A stretch of DNA of 7,687 nt. Source: Comamonadaceae bacterium (GTDB lineage: Bacteria > Pseudomonadota > Gammaproteobacteria > Burkholderiales > Burkholderiaceae_C). Positions 1-5,728 of this stretch are shown in pieces. The stretch covers positions 1 to 7,687 of the forward strand of contig CANHUM010000079.1 of the NCBI GenBank assembly GCA_947463845.1, given 5' to 3'. The position numbers were made by a program, and so were the translations under genes. Each line of letters begins with the position of its first letter. Positions within the stretch are counted from its first letter, which is position 1. The notes under the pieces were generated by a model that was given only the letters and a program-made list of their open reading frames with translations, did no database searches and was not told where the DNA came from.

Positions 1-381
1 GCCGAGGCGCGTGCCCATGTGCGTGCGCTCGCGGCCATCATCGGCTGCGACACCCACCCCATCAACAACCGCCGCATTCTGGAAACCCTGCGCAAGCAGT
101 TCGGGGCCAACGAAGAAGCGGTGAACGCCTGGTGCGGCAACTGGATCAGCGCAGGCTTTGACGCCTACGAAGTCCTGATCGCCGCCGACACGCAAAGCGG
201 GCGCTTCAGCTATGGTGATACGCCCACCCTGGCCGATGTGTACTTGATTCCCCAAGTCGAAAGCGCCCGCCGCTTCAAGGTGGACCTGACCCGCTGGCCA
301 CTCATCAGTGCCATAGAAAAAGCCTGTAATGAGCTGGAAGCTTTCAAAAAGGCAGCGCCGTCTGCGCAGCCCGACGCCTGA
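1..381 (+). CDS. maiA: Maleylacetoacetate isomerase (zeta-class glutathione S-transferase), C-terminal part
   Basis: The frame is open from the first base of the window to a TGA at 379-381, so the 5' end lies outside. The 126 visible codons form the all-helical C-terminal domain of a zeta-class GST. The stretch around CDTHPINNRR, the following LRKQFG, and W..NWI...F.A.E are typical of maleylacetoacetate isomerases, as is the later GDTPTLADVYLIPQ, where the conserved Asp of the GST folding motif sits. The family enzyme uses glutathione to convert maleylacetoacetate to fumarylacetoacetate in tyrosine/homogentisate or gentisate breakdown, in the cytoplasm. The catalytic N-terminal thioredoxin-like domain is not in view, so activity cannot be judged. 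The GTG at 19 is an internal valine, not a start. Recognition is by motif memory only; another zeta-like GST is the main alternative. Confidence 0.88.
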   Translation, partial: AEARAHVRALAAIIGCDTHPINNRRILETLRKQFGANEEAVNAWCGNWISAGFDAYEVLIAADTQSGRFSYGDTPTLADVYLIPQVESARRFKVDLTRWPLISAIEKACNELEAFKKAAPSAQPDA

Positions 382-1386
382 TCAGTAAAAGACTTCGGTA
401 TCGACTTCGCTGTTGGCCTGCGCGTTGTAGCGGTCGCCTGCCACGGTGCGCTGGTTGATCAAAGCGTTCAGGCGAGCCATCAAACTGGCATCGAGCTGCA
501 CGTCTACGGCCGCCAGATCGTCCAGCAAATGGTCCACCGAGGTGGTGCCCGGGATGGGGATGATGTCCTCTCCCTGGTGAAGCAACCAGGCCAATGCCAG
601 CTGCGAGGGGCTGCAGCCGGCCTCTTGTGCGAGCGCGTTGTAGGCGGGCAAGAGCTTCAGGTTGGCGGCGTAGTTCTCGAGCGCAAAGCGCGGCATGCTG
701 CGGCGGATGTCCTTGGCGTCAAAGGCGGTCACATCGAGCGCTGCGCCGCACAAAAAGCCCCGCGCCACCGGACTGAAGGCCACAAAGGTCACGCCCAGTT
801 CGCGGCAGGCCTGCAGCACGGCGATCTCGGGGTTGCGCGTCCACAGTGAATACTCGGTTTGCAGCGCCGCAATCGGGTGCACCGCGTGCGCCTTGCGCAG
901 GGTGCTGGCCGACACTTCCGACAAGCCAATGGTCTGGATCTTGCCCTGACGCACCAGGTCGCTCAAGGCACCCACGCTGTCTTCAATCGGCACGTTCTTG
1001 TCCCAACGGTGCAGGTAGTACAGGTCAATCACCTCGGTCTGCAGGCGGCGCAGCGCGTCTTCGCAAGTCTTCTTGATGGTTTCGGGGCGTCCGTCGATGA
1101 CGCGCACTTTGCTGCCATCGCTTTGTTCAACACCTTGCATGCCGCATTTGCTGGCCAGCGTGAACCGATGGCGGTGCGGCTTCATCACCTGGCCTACCAG
1201 GGTTTCGTTGGCCCCAAAGCCATACAGGGCAGCCGTGTCAAACAACGTCACCCCCTGGTCCAGGGCCGTCAACAACACACGCTCGGCCTGCTGGGCCGAC
1301 ACGGGTGGGCCATAGGCATGGCTGAGGTTCATGCAGCCCAAACCGAGGGCACTGACGGAAAAAGAGGCAAGTTGGCGGTTTTTCAT
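382..1386 (-). CDS. Aldo/keto reductase
   Basis: This encodes a 334-residue, single-domain (beta/alpha)8 NAD(P)H-dependent oxidoreductase of the aldo/keto reductase superfamily, of normal length for the family. The catalytic tetrad is complete: Asp50 and Tyr55 in LFDTAALYG, Lys80 in LASKCG and His126 in YYLHRWD. Cofactor-binding segments are visible as GLSEVSA (about 154), QTEYSLWTR (about 176), AFSPVARGFL (about 203) and IPIPGT followed by a helix (about 275). Family members reduce aldehydes, ketones or quinones, or recycle metabolites; the substrate cannot be read from the sequence. The ATG at 1386 has only a weak purine-rich region upstream (AAGATGG). The gene lies 37 nt downstream of the PAS-Crp regulator on the same strand and could be co-transcribed with it. 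No evidence ties it to polysaccharide metabolism. Its stop touches the stop of the convergent maiA. Confidence 0.93.
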   Translation of the reverse strand: MKNRQLASFSVSALGLGCMNLSHAYGPPVSAQQAERVLLTALDQGVTLFDTAALYGFGANETLVGQVMKPHRHRFTLASKCGMQGVEQSDGSKVRVIDGRPETIKKTCEDALRRLQTEVIDLYYLHRWDKNVPIEDSVGALSDLVRQGKIQTIGLSEVSASTLRKAHAVHPIAALQTEYSLWTRNPEIAVLQACRELGVTFVAFSPVARGFLCGAALDVTAFDAKDIRRSMPRFALENYAANLKLLPAYNALAQEAGCSPSQLALAWLLHQGEDIIPIPGTTSVDHLLDDLAAVDVQLDASLMARLNALINQRTVAGDRYNAQANSEVDTEVFY

Positions 1387-1423
1387 GCCGCCATCTTATC
1401 GATTGGCAGGCTTGCGTTCCAGA

Positions 1424-2860
1424 TCAGACTCGCCAACCCCCTGCTGTGGTCGCAGTTTTTTGAGGCTGAAAAAGCCAAGGTCCTGACTGCAGCGCTTCAC
1501 ATGGCCACTGATCGCTCACATCGATCAACACCATGCGGTTTTCCACCCCCCATTCATCGGCTGTGGCGTCGATACGGACAGACAAAGCGCCGCGATGAGC
1601 CGTGGGCATCAGATGCACGATGCAGTGACGGCGGCATTGTCCACCCAGTACCTCTTGGTGAAATCGCGCAAATGGCGATTGAGAGTCAGAGTCCAGGAAA
1701 TCGGCAAACAAGTGGTGCTGACATTGCGAGCGCTGGATGTCGAGCATGATCGCGCCAGCCAGATTGGTTTGCAGAATTTTTCCCTGGCCGTCCAGCGTCA
1801 CAAACCCCACGGGTGCAAAGTCATAAGCATCAACGTACTTTTGCAATTCACCATCGGCGTGCGTCGGCAGGTTTTCTTCTTGCGTGATGCCATAGGGGGG
1901 CAGGTTTGCAGGCAACAAATCGCTGCCCAGATGGTCCGTTGAGCCGCGCATCATCTGTGAGGACGCCATGTGCTGATGTTCATCATGGTGCTGAGCCAAT
2001 TGGCTCAATTGATGCAAATAACGCTGCGACTCGGCACGACTGCGTGCATGGCACTCGCAAGCCATGCGCCGCAAACCGTCGGGGTTCTTCAATGTGATCT
2101 TGCCCCGACTGTTCGCCAACAAGCCCTCCGCCTGAAAGCGACCCGCCGCCTGTGTGATCGATTCACGCCGTACGCCCAGCATGTGCGAGACAGATTCATG
2201 CGTGACATACAGCTGCTCACGATTGGCCGCATGTGCATTGCTCAGCAGCCAATGGCTCAAGCGCTCAGAGACTGCATGGTGTCGGCTGCACACAATGCTT
2301 TGCGCCATTTGAGCCATCTGCCATTGCACATAAAGCAAGCAAATTTTTTGCATATGGGCATTCATTCCAAGCATTCGCAAAAACACATCACTGCCCATAC
2401 GCAACGCCTGGCCGCCGCACTGCACCTGCAAGGTGTGCTGCATGGGCAAACCACCCAAGACCAGCGGTACGCCGGTCATGCCATCGCGCCCGACCAGTGC
2501 CAACTCTGCCGACTCGCCATCGGCGGTGTGCGAGACCCAGGACACGCTGCAGCTCAGCGGAAAGTAAACGTGCTGCACAGCATGACCAGGCTGACCAATG
2601 ACCTGTCCAGATACCAAGTTGATGGTCTCCAGGTGCGGCAGCAGCGCGTCATGCTCGGGGCGGGTCAAAGCTGCCAACATCCAATTGTCACGCGCTGTCG
2701 GAGGTGCCCCAACCATTGACTGTGCGGGTTTGATGCCGAACGCCAATCGCCCTGCATCACCGGGTTTCAATACCTCTTGGAAAAGCGCTTGCAACTCTGG
2801 GGTGCTGACCACATTGCCCTGGTGTACGCCGGATGGGGTGCTGTAAATAGGGTTCCACAT
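1424..2860 (-). CDS. Crp/Fnr-family transcriptional regulator with C-terminal PAS domain
   Basis: This encodes a 478-residue regulator, about twice the usual Crp/Fnr length. Residues ~61-181 form a cyclic-nucleotide-binding-like beta-roll (for example VSGQVIGQPGHAVQHVYFP, ELALVGRDGMTG). The Arg-Ser pair that binds cAMP phosphate in Crp is not apparent, so cAMP is an unlikely ligand. A long dimer helix leads to a winged helix-turn-helix at ~220-248 (THESVSHMLGVRRESIT); Arg232-Glu233 match the DNA-contacting Arg-Glu of Crp. A linker rich in Cys and His follows (CECH at 268-271, then several His to ~300). Residues ~340-450 look like a PAS domain (DFAPVGFVTLDGQGKILQTN). I chose the ATG at 2860 because GGAG lies 6 nt before it; an in-frame ATG at 2872, giving four more residues, lacks a Shine-Dalgarno. 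The gene lies downstream of the deacetylase-like gene on the same strand, so it may control that locus. Targets are inferred only. Confidence 0.87.
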   Translation of the reverse strand: MWNPIYSTPSGVHQGNVVSTPELQALFQEVLKPGDAGRLAFGIKPAQSMVGAPPTARDNWMLAALTRPEHDALLPHLETINLVSGQVIGQPGHAVQHVYFPLSCSVSWVSHTADGESAELALVGRDGMTGVPLVLGGLPMQHTLQVQCGGQALRMGSDVFLRMLGMNAHMQKICLLYVQWQMAQMAQSIVCSRHHAVSERLSHWLLSNAHAANREQLYVTHESVSHMLGVRRESITQAAGRFQAEGLLANSRGKITLKNPDGLRRMACECHARSRAESQRYLHQLSQLAQHHDEHQHMASSQMMRGSTDHLGSDLLPANLPPYGITQEENLPTHADGELQKYVDAYDFAPVGFVTLDGQGKILQTNLAGAIMLDIQRSQCQHHLFADFLDSDSQSPFARFHQEVLGGQCRRHCIVHLMPTAHRGALSVRIDATADEWGVENRMVLIDVSDQWPCEALQSGPWLFQPQKTATTAGGWRV

Positions 2861-2872
2861 GACTGGCTCCAT

Positions 2873-3008
2873 TCAAATCGGCCACTGCAACCACTGCAGC
2901 ACAGGCCATGGCTTCATGCTCGGGCTTTGAAGTGAGCGCGTCGATTGATCGAAGGGAGTGTTTGCACTGACCATCGGGCCTATACCCTTGGGCATGAGGC
3001 CATGCGCA
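2873..3008 (-). promoter_or_regulatory. Leader region of the PAS-Crp regulator gene with short repeats
   Basis: This 136-nt gap separates the deacetylase-like gene stop from the regulator start. It holds a 12-bp dyad with 5-bp arms (TCGATTGATCGA, 2941-2952) and two tandem copies of CCACTGCA (2882-2889 and 2891-2898) close to the regulator start. The dyad resembles the general form of a small operator but does not match the Crp (TGTGA-N6-TCACA) or Fnr (TTGAT-N4-ATCAA) consensus. No convincing -35/-10 pair or terminator with a T-run is visible. Whether the regulator has its own promoter here or is read through from upstream is open. Confidence 0.3.
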
Positions 3009-5120
3009 TTAACTTCGAAAAACCAGTCGTGTCCCGCCCTGGGCCTTGACCAACCAGAATCGGGCATCCGAGCTGTCCACCGTGGCAACACCCGACTCGA
3101 TCACCGGAGCCTGCACAAAGCGGGTTTTGGGCAATCGCCACACCATCTCCTGCAGGCTTTGTGGGTGACTGGCCGTGAAGATGGTCTGCCCTGTCGCAGC
3201 GTCCAGACTTTGCGACCAAGTCACCTGCAGGCGGCGGTTCATGAAGTCGGCCAGACGCTCCATGGTGTACCAGGCAAACTGTGGTCCCTTGCTTTGGGCA
3301 TAGCTGAGCATGTCTTGCAGCACGTTGCGCCACAGATAGGCTCCGGGCGGGTGCGCATAAATCATGCGGCTGGTGTTGTGCGTGACACCAAAGTCGATCA
3401 ACTCGCGCTTCCACGCGATGACCTCGCTTTGCGGTACGTTGTAGTCTTGGAACTCTTCATAGGTGGCATACAAACCTGCCGGCGTGACCGGAAACACCCA
3501 CAAGCCAGGATTGAGCAAACGGCCTTCGCGGTATTGGCGTGTGCCGCCCAGGCCTGTGTGGCCGGCAAAGTAGGTGGACACCACCCCTTGCTGCTCATGC
3601 CAGTCCATGGACCACATAGGGTTGTTGCCCTGGGGCGATGAATAGCTGCGGGACTTGACGCCTGTGGCCGCATCCACGTCGCGGCGGTTGATCACCAGGC
3701 ACTGCATGAAATTGTCCAGCCGCAACAGGGTGTTCACACACGCACCTCCGGTGCTGTCAAGCGCATTGGTTTCACTGACATTCAAGCCATAGATCTCATG
3801 ATTCCAGCCACCGTGCGAGCCGACGCTGTGGCCTGCGGCACTGAAAGTTTTGAGGAACTGCTGCGCCGTTTTGTTGCGCGCCAGGTTCCAGCCCAGCCGA
3901 TCGCCGGGAACAATGGCATCGGGTCCAGCGGTCATTTCGATCGAGAACAACGCTTTCGGGTCGCTGAACACCTTGAGCTTGATCAGCGCCGCTGTCGGTG
4001 CCTGCGCTGCTTTGGAGTCCAGGTGCCAGTCAAAGGTCATGCCGCCAACACCATTGGGCATGGCCGACAAATGCGGCAAATCCAGCACCTCGCGCACAAA
4101 ATAATTCAAGTAGCCATGCATCATCAAGGCGTCGGTTCGGCCTTTGAGGTAGGTCAAGGGCAAATTCACAAACATCACCTGTCCAGAACCTACGGGGTTG
4201 ACCCCCGCCACCAACCCAAATTGAGGAGAGGTGGCCAGGACCTTTTGACCTGGCAAGCTGCCAAACTCACCCTGCGTCACATAGCTGGGGTAAATCAAGG
4301 GCCCCAGCAAATAGCCGCTGTAAGCCTCGATCGGATCATCTGCCGCGAGCAACGAAGCGCTGCGCACGGTTGTATCGGTGGTCAAAACGCGGCTTGATGT
4401 GACGCTGGGTGCGGGCTGTGACGCAGAGGAAATTTTTCGCCCCTTGAACGCTCGCCCCAGATCGATCCGAACCTGCCGTGCGCTTGACTTGCGTACGCTG
4501 CGGTCGCTGCTTCTGGCCAAAGACATCTGGCTGTATTGCTGCGGATCAAAGCCGCGCACGCCCCCCGCATCGTTGACGCCCACGGGCAGGTACAGTGCTG
4601 AATCGCTTGAAACCTGCGCCGCACGCAACAAAGGCGCGGCGGTGGTGCTGGAGGTGGTGCTGGCGGCCAAGCCCGCAAATGGCATGGACTTGCCCGGCGG
4701 CACCAGCAAGCTGCGCAAAGTGCTGCGCGTGGCCGTGACCGGCCCCAATCCGGTGGTTCTGTCACGCAAGGCCTCGTACATGACATAGTCCACCCCCGCC
4801 ATGTCGCTCAGGCGAGATTTGGGAATCGGGTAAACCGGTGTGCCATCGCTCAAACGGGTCAGCGCGCCAAAGTCAAACACCAGCATACTGCGCCCGCCCT
4901 GTTCGGTGTATTGCCGCACTGCGGCGAGCAGTTCATCGGTAGCCTGCACATGCAAGCCATCCGGGAGGATCAGACCAGCAAAACCGCGCGCCGCATCGCC
5001 CAGCGCCATGAACTGCGCATCGCTCATCGGCTGTACACGCACCCCGAGCTCCGAAGCAGCGTCGACCCAGGCTGCAACACCCGGATCGGCCACGTCATGG
5101 CCATCAGGCAACAACAGCAT
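3009..5120 (-). CDS. NodB/polysaccharide-deacetylase-like protein, main body (frame-separated from its lipoprotein signal part)
   Basis: These 703 codons run from the ATG at 5118-5120 to the TAA at 3009. Residues ~1-90 (MLLLPDGHDV...) alternate strands and helices like a class I amidotransferase/flavodoxin-like Rossmann fold. Residues ~153-256 are Ser/Thr/Arg-rich and probably disordered. From ~355 a NodB-like deacetylase domain is suggested by TFDWHLDS (362-369), a GHSVGSHGGWNHE segment (His431, His436, His441), YAHPPG (588-593) and a closing WYTMERLADF (617-626). These correspond to the Asp motif, the metal-binding His motif and the C-terminal NodB elements, in divergent form. The family removes N-acetyl or O-acetyl groups from polysaccharides in the periplasm or at the surface. 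This part alone has no signal peptide. The -1-frame segment from 5482 supplies one, and the likely ancestral protein is 824 residues. The frame also stays open upstream to a possible start at 5267, but that extension (5121-5267) reads as non-protein-like out-of-frame sequence. Deacetylase activity is inferred. Confidence 0.75.
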   Translation of the reverse strand: MLLLPDGHDVADPGVAAWVDAASELGVRVQPMSDAQFMALGDAARGFAGLILPDGLHVQATDELLAAVRQYTEQGGRSMLVFDFGALTRLSDGTPVYPIPKSRLSDMAGVDYVMYEALRDRTTGLGPVTATRSTLRSLLVPPGKSMPFAGLAASTTSSTTAAPLLRAAQVSSDSALYLPVGVNDAGGVRGFDPQQYSQMSLARSSDRSVRKSSARQVRIDLGRAFKGRKISSASQPAPSVTSSRVLTTDTTVRSASLLAADDPIEAYSGYLLGPLIYPSYVTQGEFGSLPGQKVLATSPQFGLVAGVNPVGSGQVMFVNLPLTYLKGRTDALMMHGYLNYFVREVLDLPHLSAMPNGVGGMTFDWHLDSKAAQAPTAALIKLKVFSDPKALFSIEMTAGPDAIVPGDRLGWNLARNKTAQQFLKTFSAAGHSVGSHGGWNHEIYGLNVSETNALDSTGGACVNTLLRLDNFMQCLVINRRDVDAATGVKSRSYSSPQGNNPMWSMDWHEQQGVVSTYFAGHTGLGGTRQYREGRLLNPGLWVFPVTPAGLYATYEEFQDYNVPQSEVIAWKRELIDFGVTHNTSRMIYAHPPGAYLWRNVLQDMLSYAQSKGPQFAWYTMERLADFMNRRLQVTWSQSLDAATGQTIFTASHPQSLQEMVWRLPKTRFVQAPVIESGVATVDSSDARFWLVKAQGGTRLVFRS

Positions 5121-5132
5121 CAGCACCCCTGG
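5116..5132 (-). other. Frame junction: GGGG run, TGA/ATG overlap and internal Shine-Dalgarno-like AGGGG
   Basis: On the minus strand the sequence reads CCAGGGGTGCTGATG. The lipoprotein frame reads CAG-GGG-TGC-TGA and the deacetylase frame reads CCA-GGG-GTG-CTG-ATG. A -1 step by the tRNA on GGG re-pairs with GGG, so slippage would be isoenergetic at that codon. AGGGG also lies 5 nt before the ATG at 5120, so a reinitiating ribosome would find a usable binding site. The sequence alone cannot decide between one-base deletion, base-calling error, programmed frameshifting and coupled reinitiation. Confidence 0.7.
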
Positions 5133-5482
5133 ATCTGGGTCGGCGCCGCTGCAAATGCAGTGGCCAAAGACTGCACAGGCTCTGACACCAGCGACCGGGA
5201 TGAACTGGCCGTGAAGCTCAGAGCCTGTGCCGGTGAGGCAGGGCCTACCTCCACTGTGGGCACCCATAAAGTGGCCTGCGGGTCAGTGGGCAAAGCCTCG
5301 GGCAACGGACCCGAATCCATGCCGTCGGTCAAAGCAACATCACGCTGATTCAGTGCAACAGACGGATTGCTCAGGTCGCTTGCACCCCCACAAGCACTGA
5401 GCCATAGGGCCGCAGTGCATACAGCGCCCAGCACATGAAGGTGACGCCGCCAAAAGCTGCTTTGGAACACGTGGGTTTGCAT
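5120..5482 (-). CDS. Lipoprotein signal peptide and linker: 5' part of the deacetylase-like gene
   Basis: This is a 120-codon frame starting at the ATG of 5482, with an excellent Shine-Dalgarno (AAGGAG, 7-nt spacing). It encodes a type II signal peptide: basic region (WRRH, 11-14), hydrophobic core (VLGAVCTAALWL, 17-28) and lipobox LSAC with Cys31 as the lipidated residue. Gly rather than Asp at position +2 predicts outer-membrane sorting. The rest is a low-complexity Ser/Ala/Pro linker with no domain of its own. It ends in ...PTQIQGC followed by TGA (5122-5120), whose A is also the first base of the downstream ATG. Adding one G to the GGGG run at 5126-5129 would join it without a break to VLMLLLPDG of the main body. 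I therefore read it as the front of one secreted protein. A separate small lipoprotein, translationally coupled to the next gene, is the alternative. Confidence 0.72.
   Translation of the reverse strand: MQTHVFQSSFWRRHLHVLGAVCTAALWLSACGGASDLSNPSVALNQRDVALTDGMDSGPLPEALPTDPQATLWVPTVEVGPASPAQALSFTASSSRSLVSEPVQSLATAFAAAPTQIQGC
5173..5230. repeat. Perfect 13-bp inverted repeat (32-bp spacer) inside the lipoprotein coding part
   Basis: GCACAGGCTCTGA at 5173-5185 is the exact reverse complement of TCAGAGCCTGTGC at 5218-5230. In the minus-strand mRNA these could pair into a long stem closing a 32-nt loop, ending about 43 nt before the GGGG frame junction. No T-run follows, so it is not a Rho-independent terminator. 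It encodes linker residues AQALS and VSEPVQ, which show no reason for such symmetry. Confidence 0.6.
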
Positions 5483-5489
5483 GATGAGA

Positions 5490-5495
5490 CTCCTT
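5490..5495 (-). promoter_or_regulatory. Shine-Dalgarno AAGGAG that fixes the lipoprotein start at 5482
   Basis: The minus strand carries AAGGAG with a 7-nt spacer before the ATG at 5482. An earlier in-frame start at 5551 would place 23 unrelated residues ahead of the signal peptide, so the 5482 start is strongly preferred. Confidence 0.85.
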
Positions 5496-5623
5496 GGAAT
5501 GGAAGGGATGAATGAATCCAACTCAAACCCATGGCGGGTTCTGGTTCGCATGAGCCATCAATGTAGAAACGCCATGCTCGGAACACTGTTCGTTGAACCA
5601 CGAGCAACGGGATACGTGCTGCA

Positions 5624-5636
5624 GATGACCGTCATC
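5624..5636. promoter_or_regulatory. 13-bp palindrome, candidate operator
   Basis: GATGAC-C-GTCATC is a perfect dyad with 6-bp arms and a 1-bp centre. It sits midway in the divergent region, 93 bp before the glycosyltransferase start, where a dimeric regulator could act on both sides. The regulator identity is unknown. Confidence 0.35.
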
Positions 5637-5667
5637 AACGCCTTCGAAATCTGCGGGTGTGCGCCAA

Positions 5668-5690
5668 GTCGCTGATGAAAAAACAGCGAC
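5668..5690 (+). promoter_or_regulatory. Hairpin or operator in the glycosyltransferase leader
   Basis: GTCGCTG (5668-5674) and CAGCGAC (5684-5690) are exact inverted repeats around an A-rich 9-nt loop (ATGAAAAAA). The structure lies 38 nt before the preferred start at 5729. It could act as a DNA operator or as an mRNA leader hairpin. The in-frame ATG at 5675 falls in the loop and lacks a ribosome binding site, which argues against its use as the start. Confidence 0.4.
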
Positions 5691-5728
5691 ACCGGACCAT
5701 GCACTTTCTTTGCCAAATAAAGGAAGCC

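Larger units (their letters stand above)
5483..5728. promoter_or_regulatory. Divergent intergenic region with three inverted repeats
   Basis: This 246-bp region lies between the divergently transcribed lipoprotein/deacetylase and glycosyltransferase genes and must hold both leaders and probably both promoters. It contains three perfect dyads. GAACA-C-TGTTC is at 5581-5591, with a further GAAC at 5595-5598 that keeps a 7-bp rhythm of half-sites. GATGAC-C-GTCATC is at 5624-5636. GTCGCTG-N9-CAGCGAC is at 5668-5690. No confident sigma-70 or sigma-54 promoter could be assigned on either strand. The dyads are candidate operators for a shared regulator, possibly the PAS-Crp protein encoded nearby, though none matches the classical Crp or Fnr site. 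Confidence 0.5.

Noticed and set aside
859..1749. Long plus-strand open frame (296 codons) opposite the reductase and regulator genes
   Set aside because: It is antisense to two well-supported genes, spans their boundary, shows no recognisable domain and has no ribosome site. It is a GC-rich shadow frame.
1970..2719. Plus-strand open frame of 249 codons
   Set aside because: It is antisense to the Crp-like regulator, whose beta-roll and HTH are clear. The composition is unnatural (His/Gln/Arg-rich) and no motif is visible.
2992..3005. Small hairpin GCATG-AGGC-CATGC just after the deacetylase stop as a terminator
   Set aside because: The stem is only 5 bp, with no T-run following on the minus strand. 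It is too weak to call.
2958..3641. Plus-strand open frame of 227 codons
   Set aside because: It is the complement of the deacetylase-like coding sequence and shows no domain or ribosome site.
5121..5267. Extending the deacetylase main frame upstream to a start at 5267
   Set aside because: The extra 49 residues look like out-of-frame translation (Cys-rich, no signal peptide). The overlapping lipoprotein frame has the strong ribosome site and the lipobox.
5593..5616. TTGAAC...GATACG as a plus-strand sigma-70 promoter
   Set aside because: The spacing is only 12 bp, and shifting to 17 bp gives no -10-like hexamer.
5657..5728. Upstream starts for the glycosyltransferase (GTG 5657, ATG 5675, ATG 5699)
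   Set aside because: None has a Shine-Dalgarno, and the ATG at 5675 sits in the loop of a perfect inverted repeat. The ATG at 5729 has AAGGA upstream.
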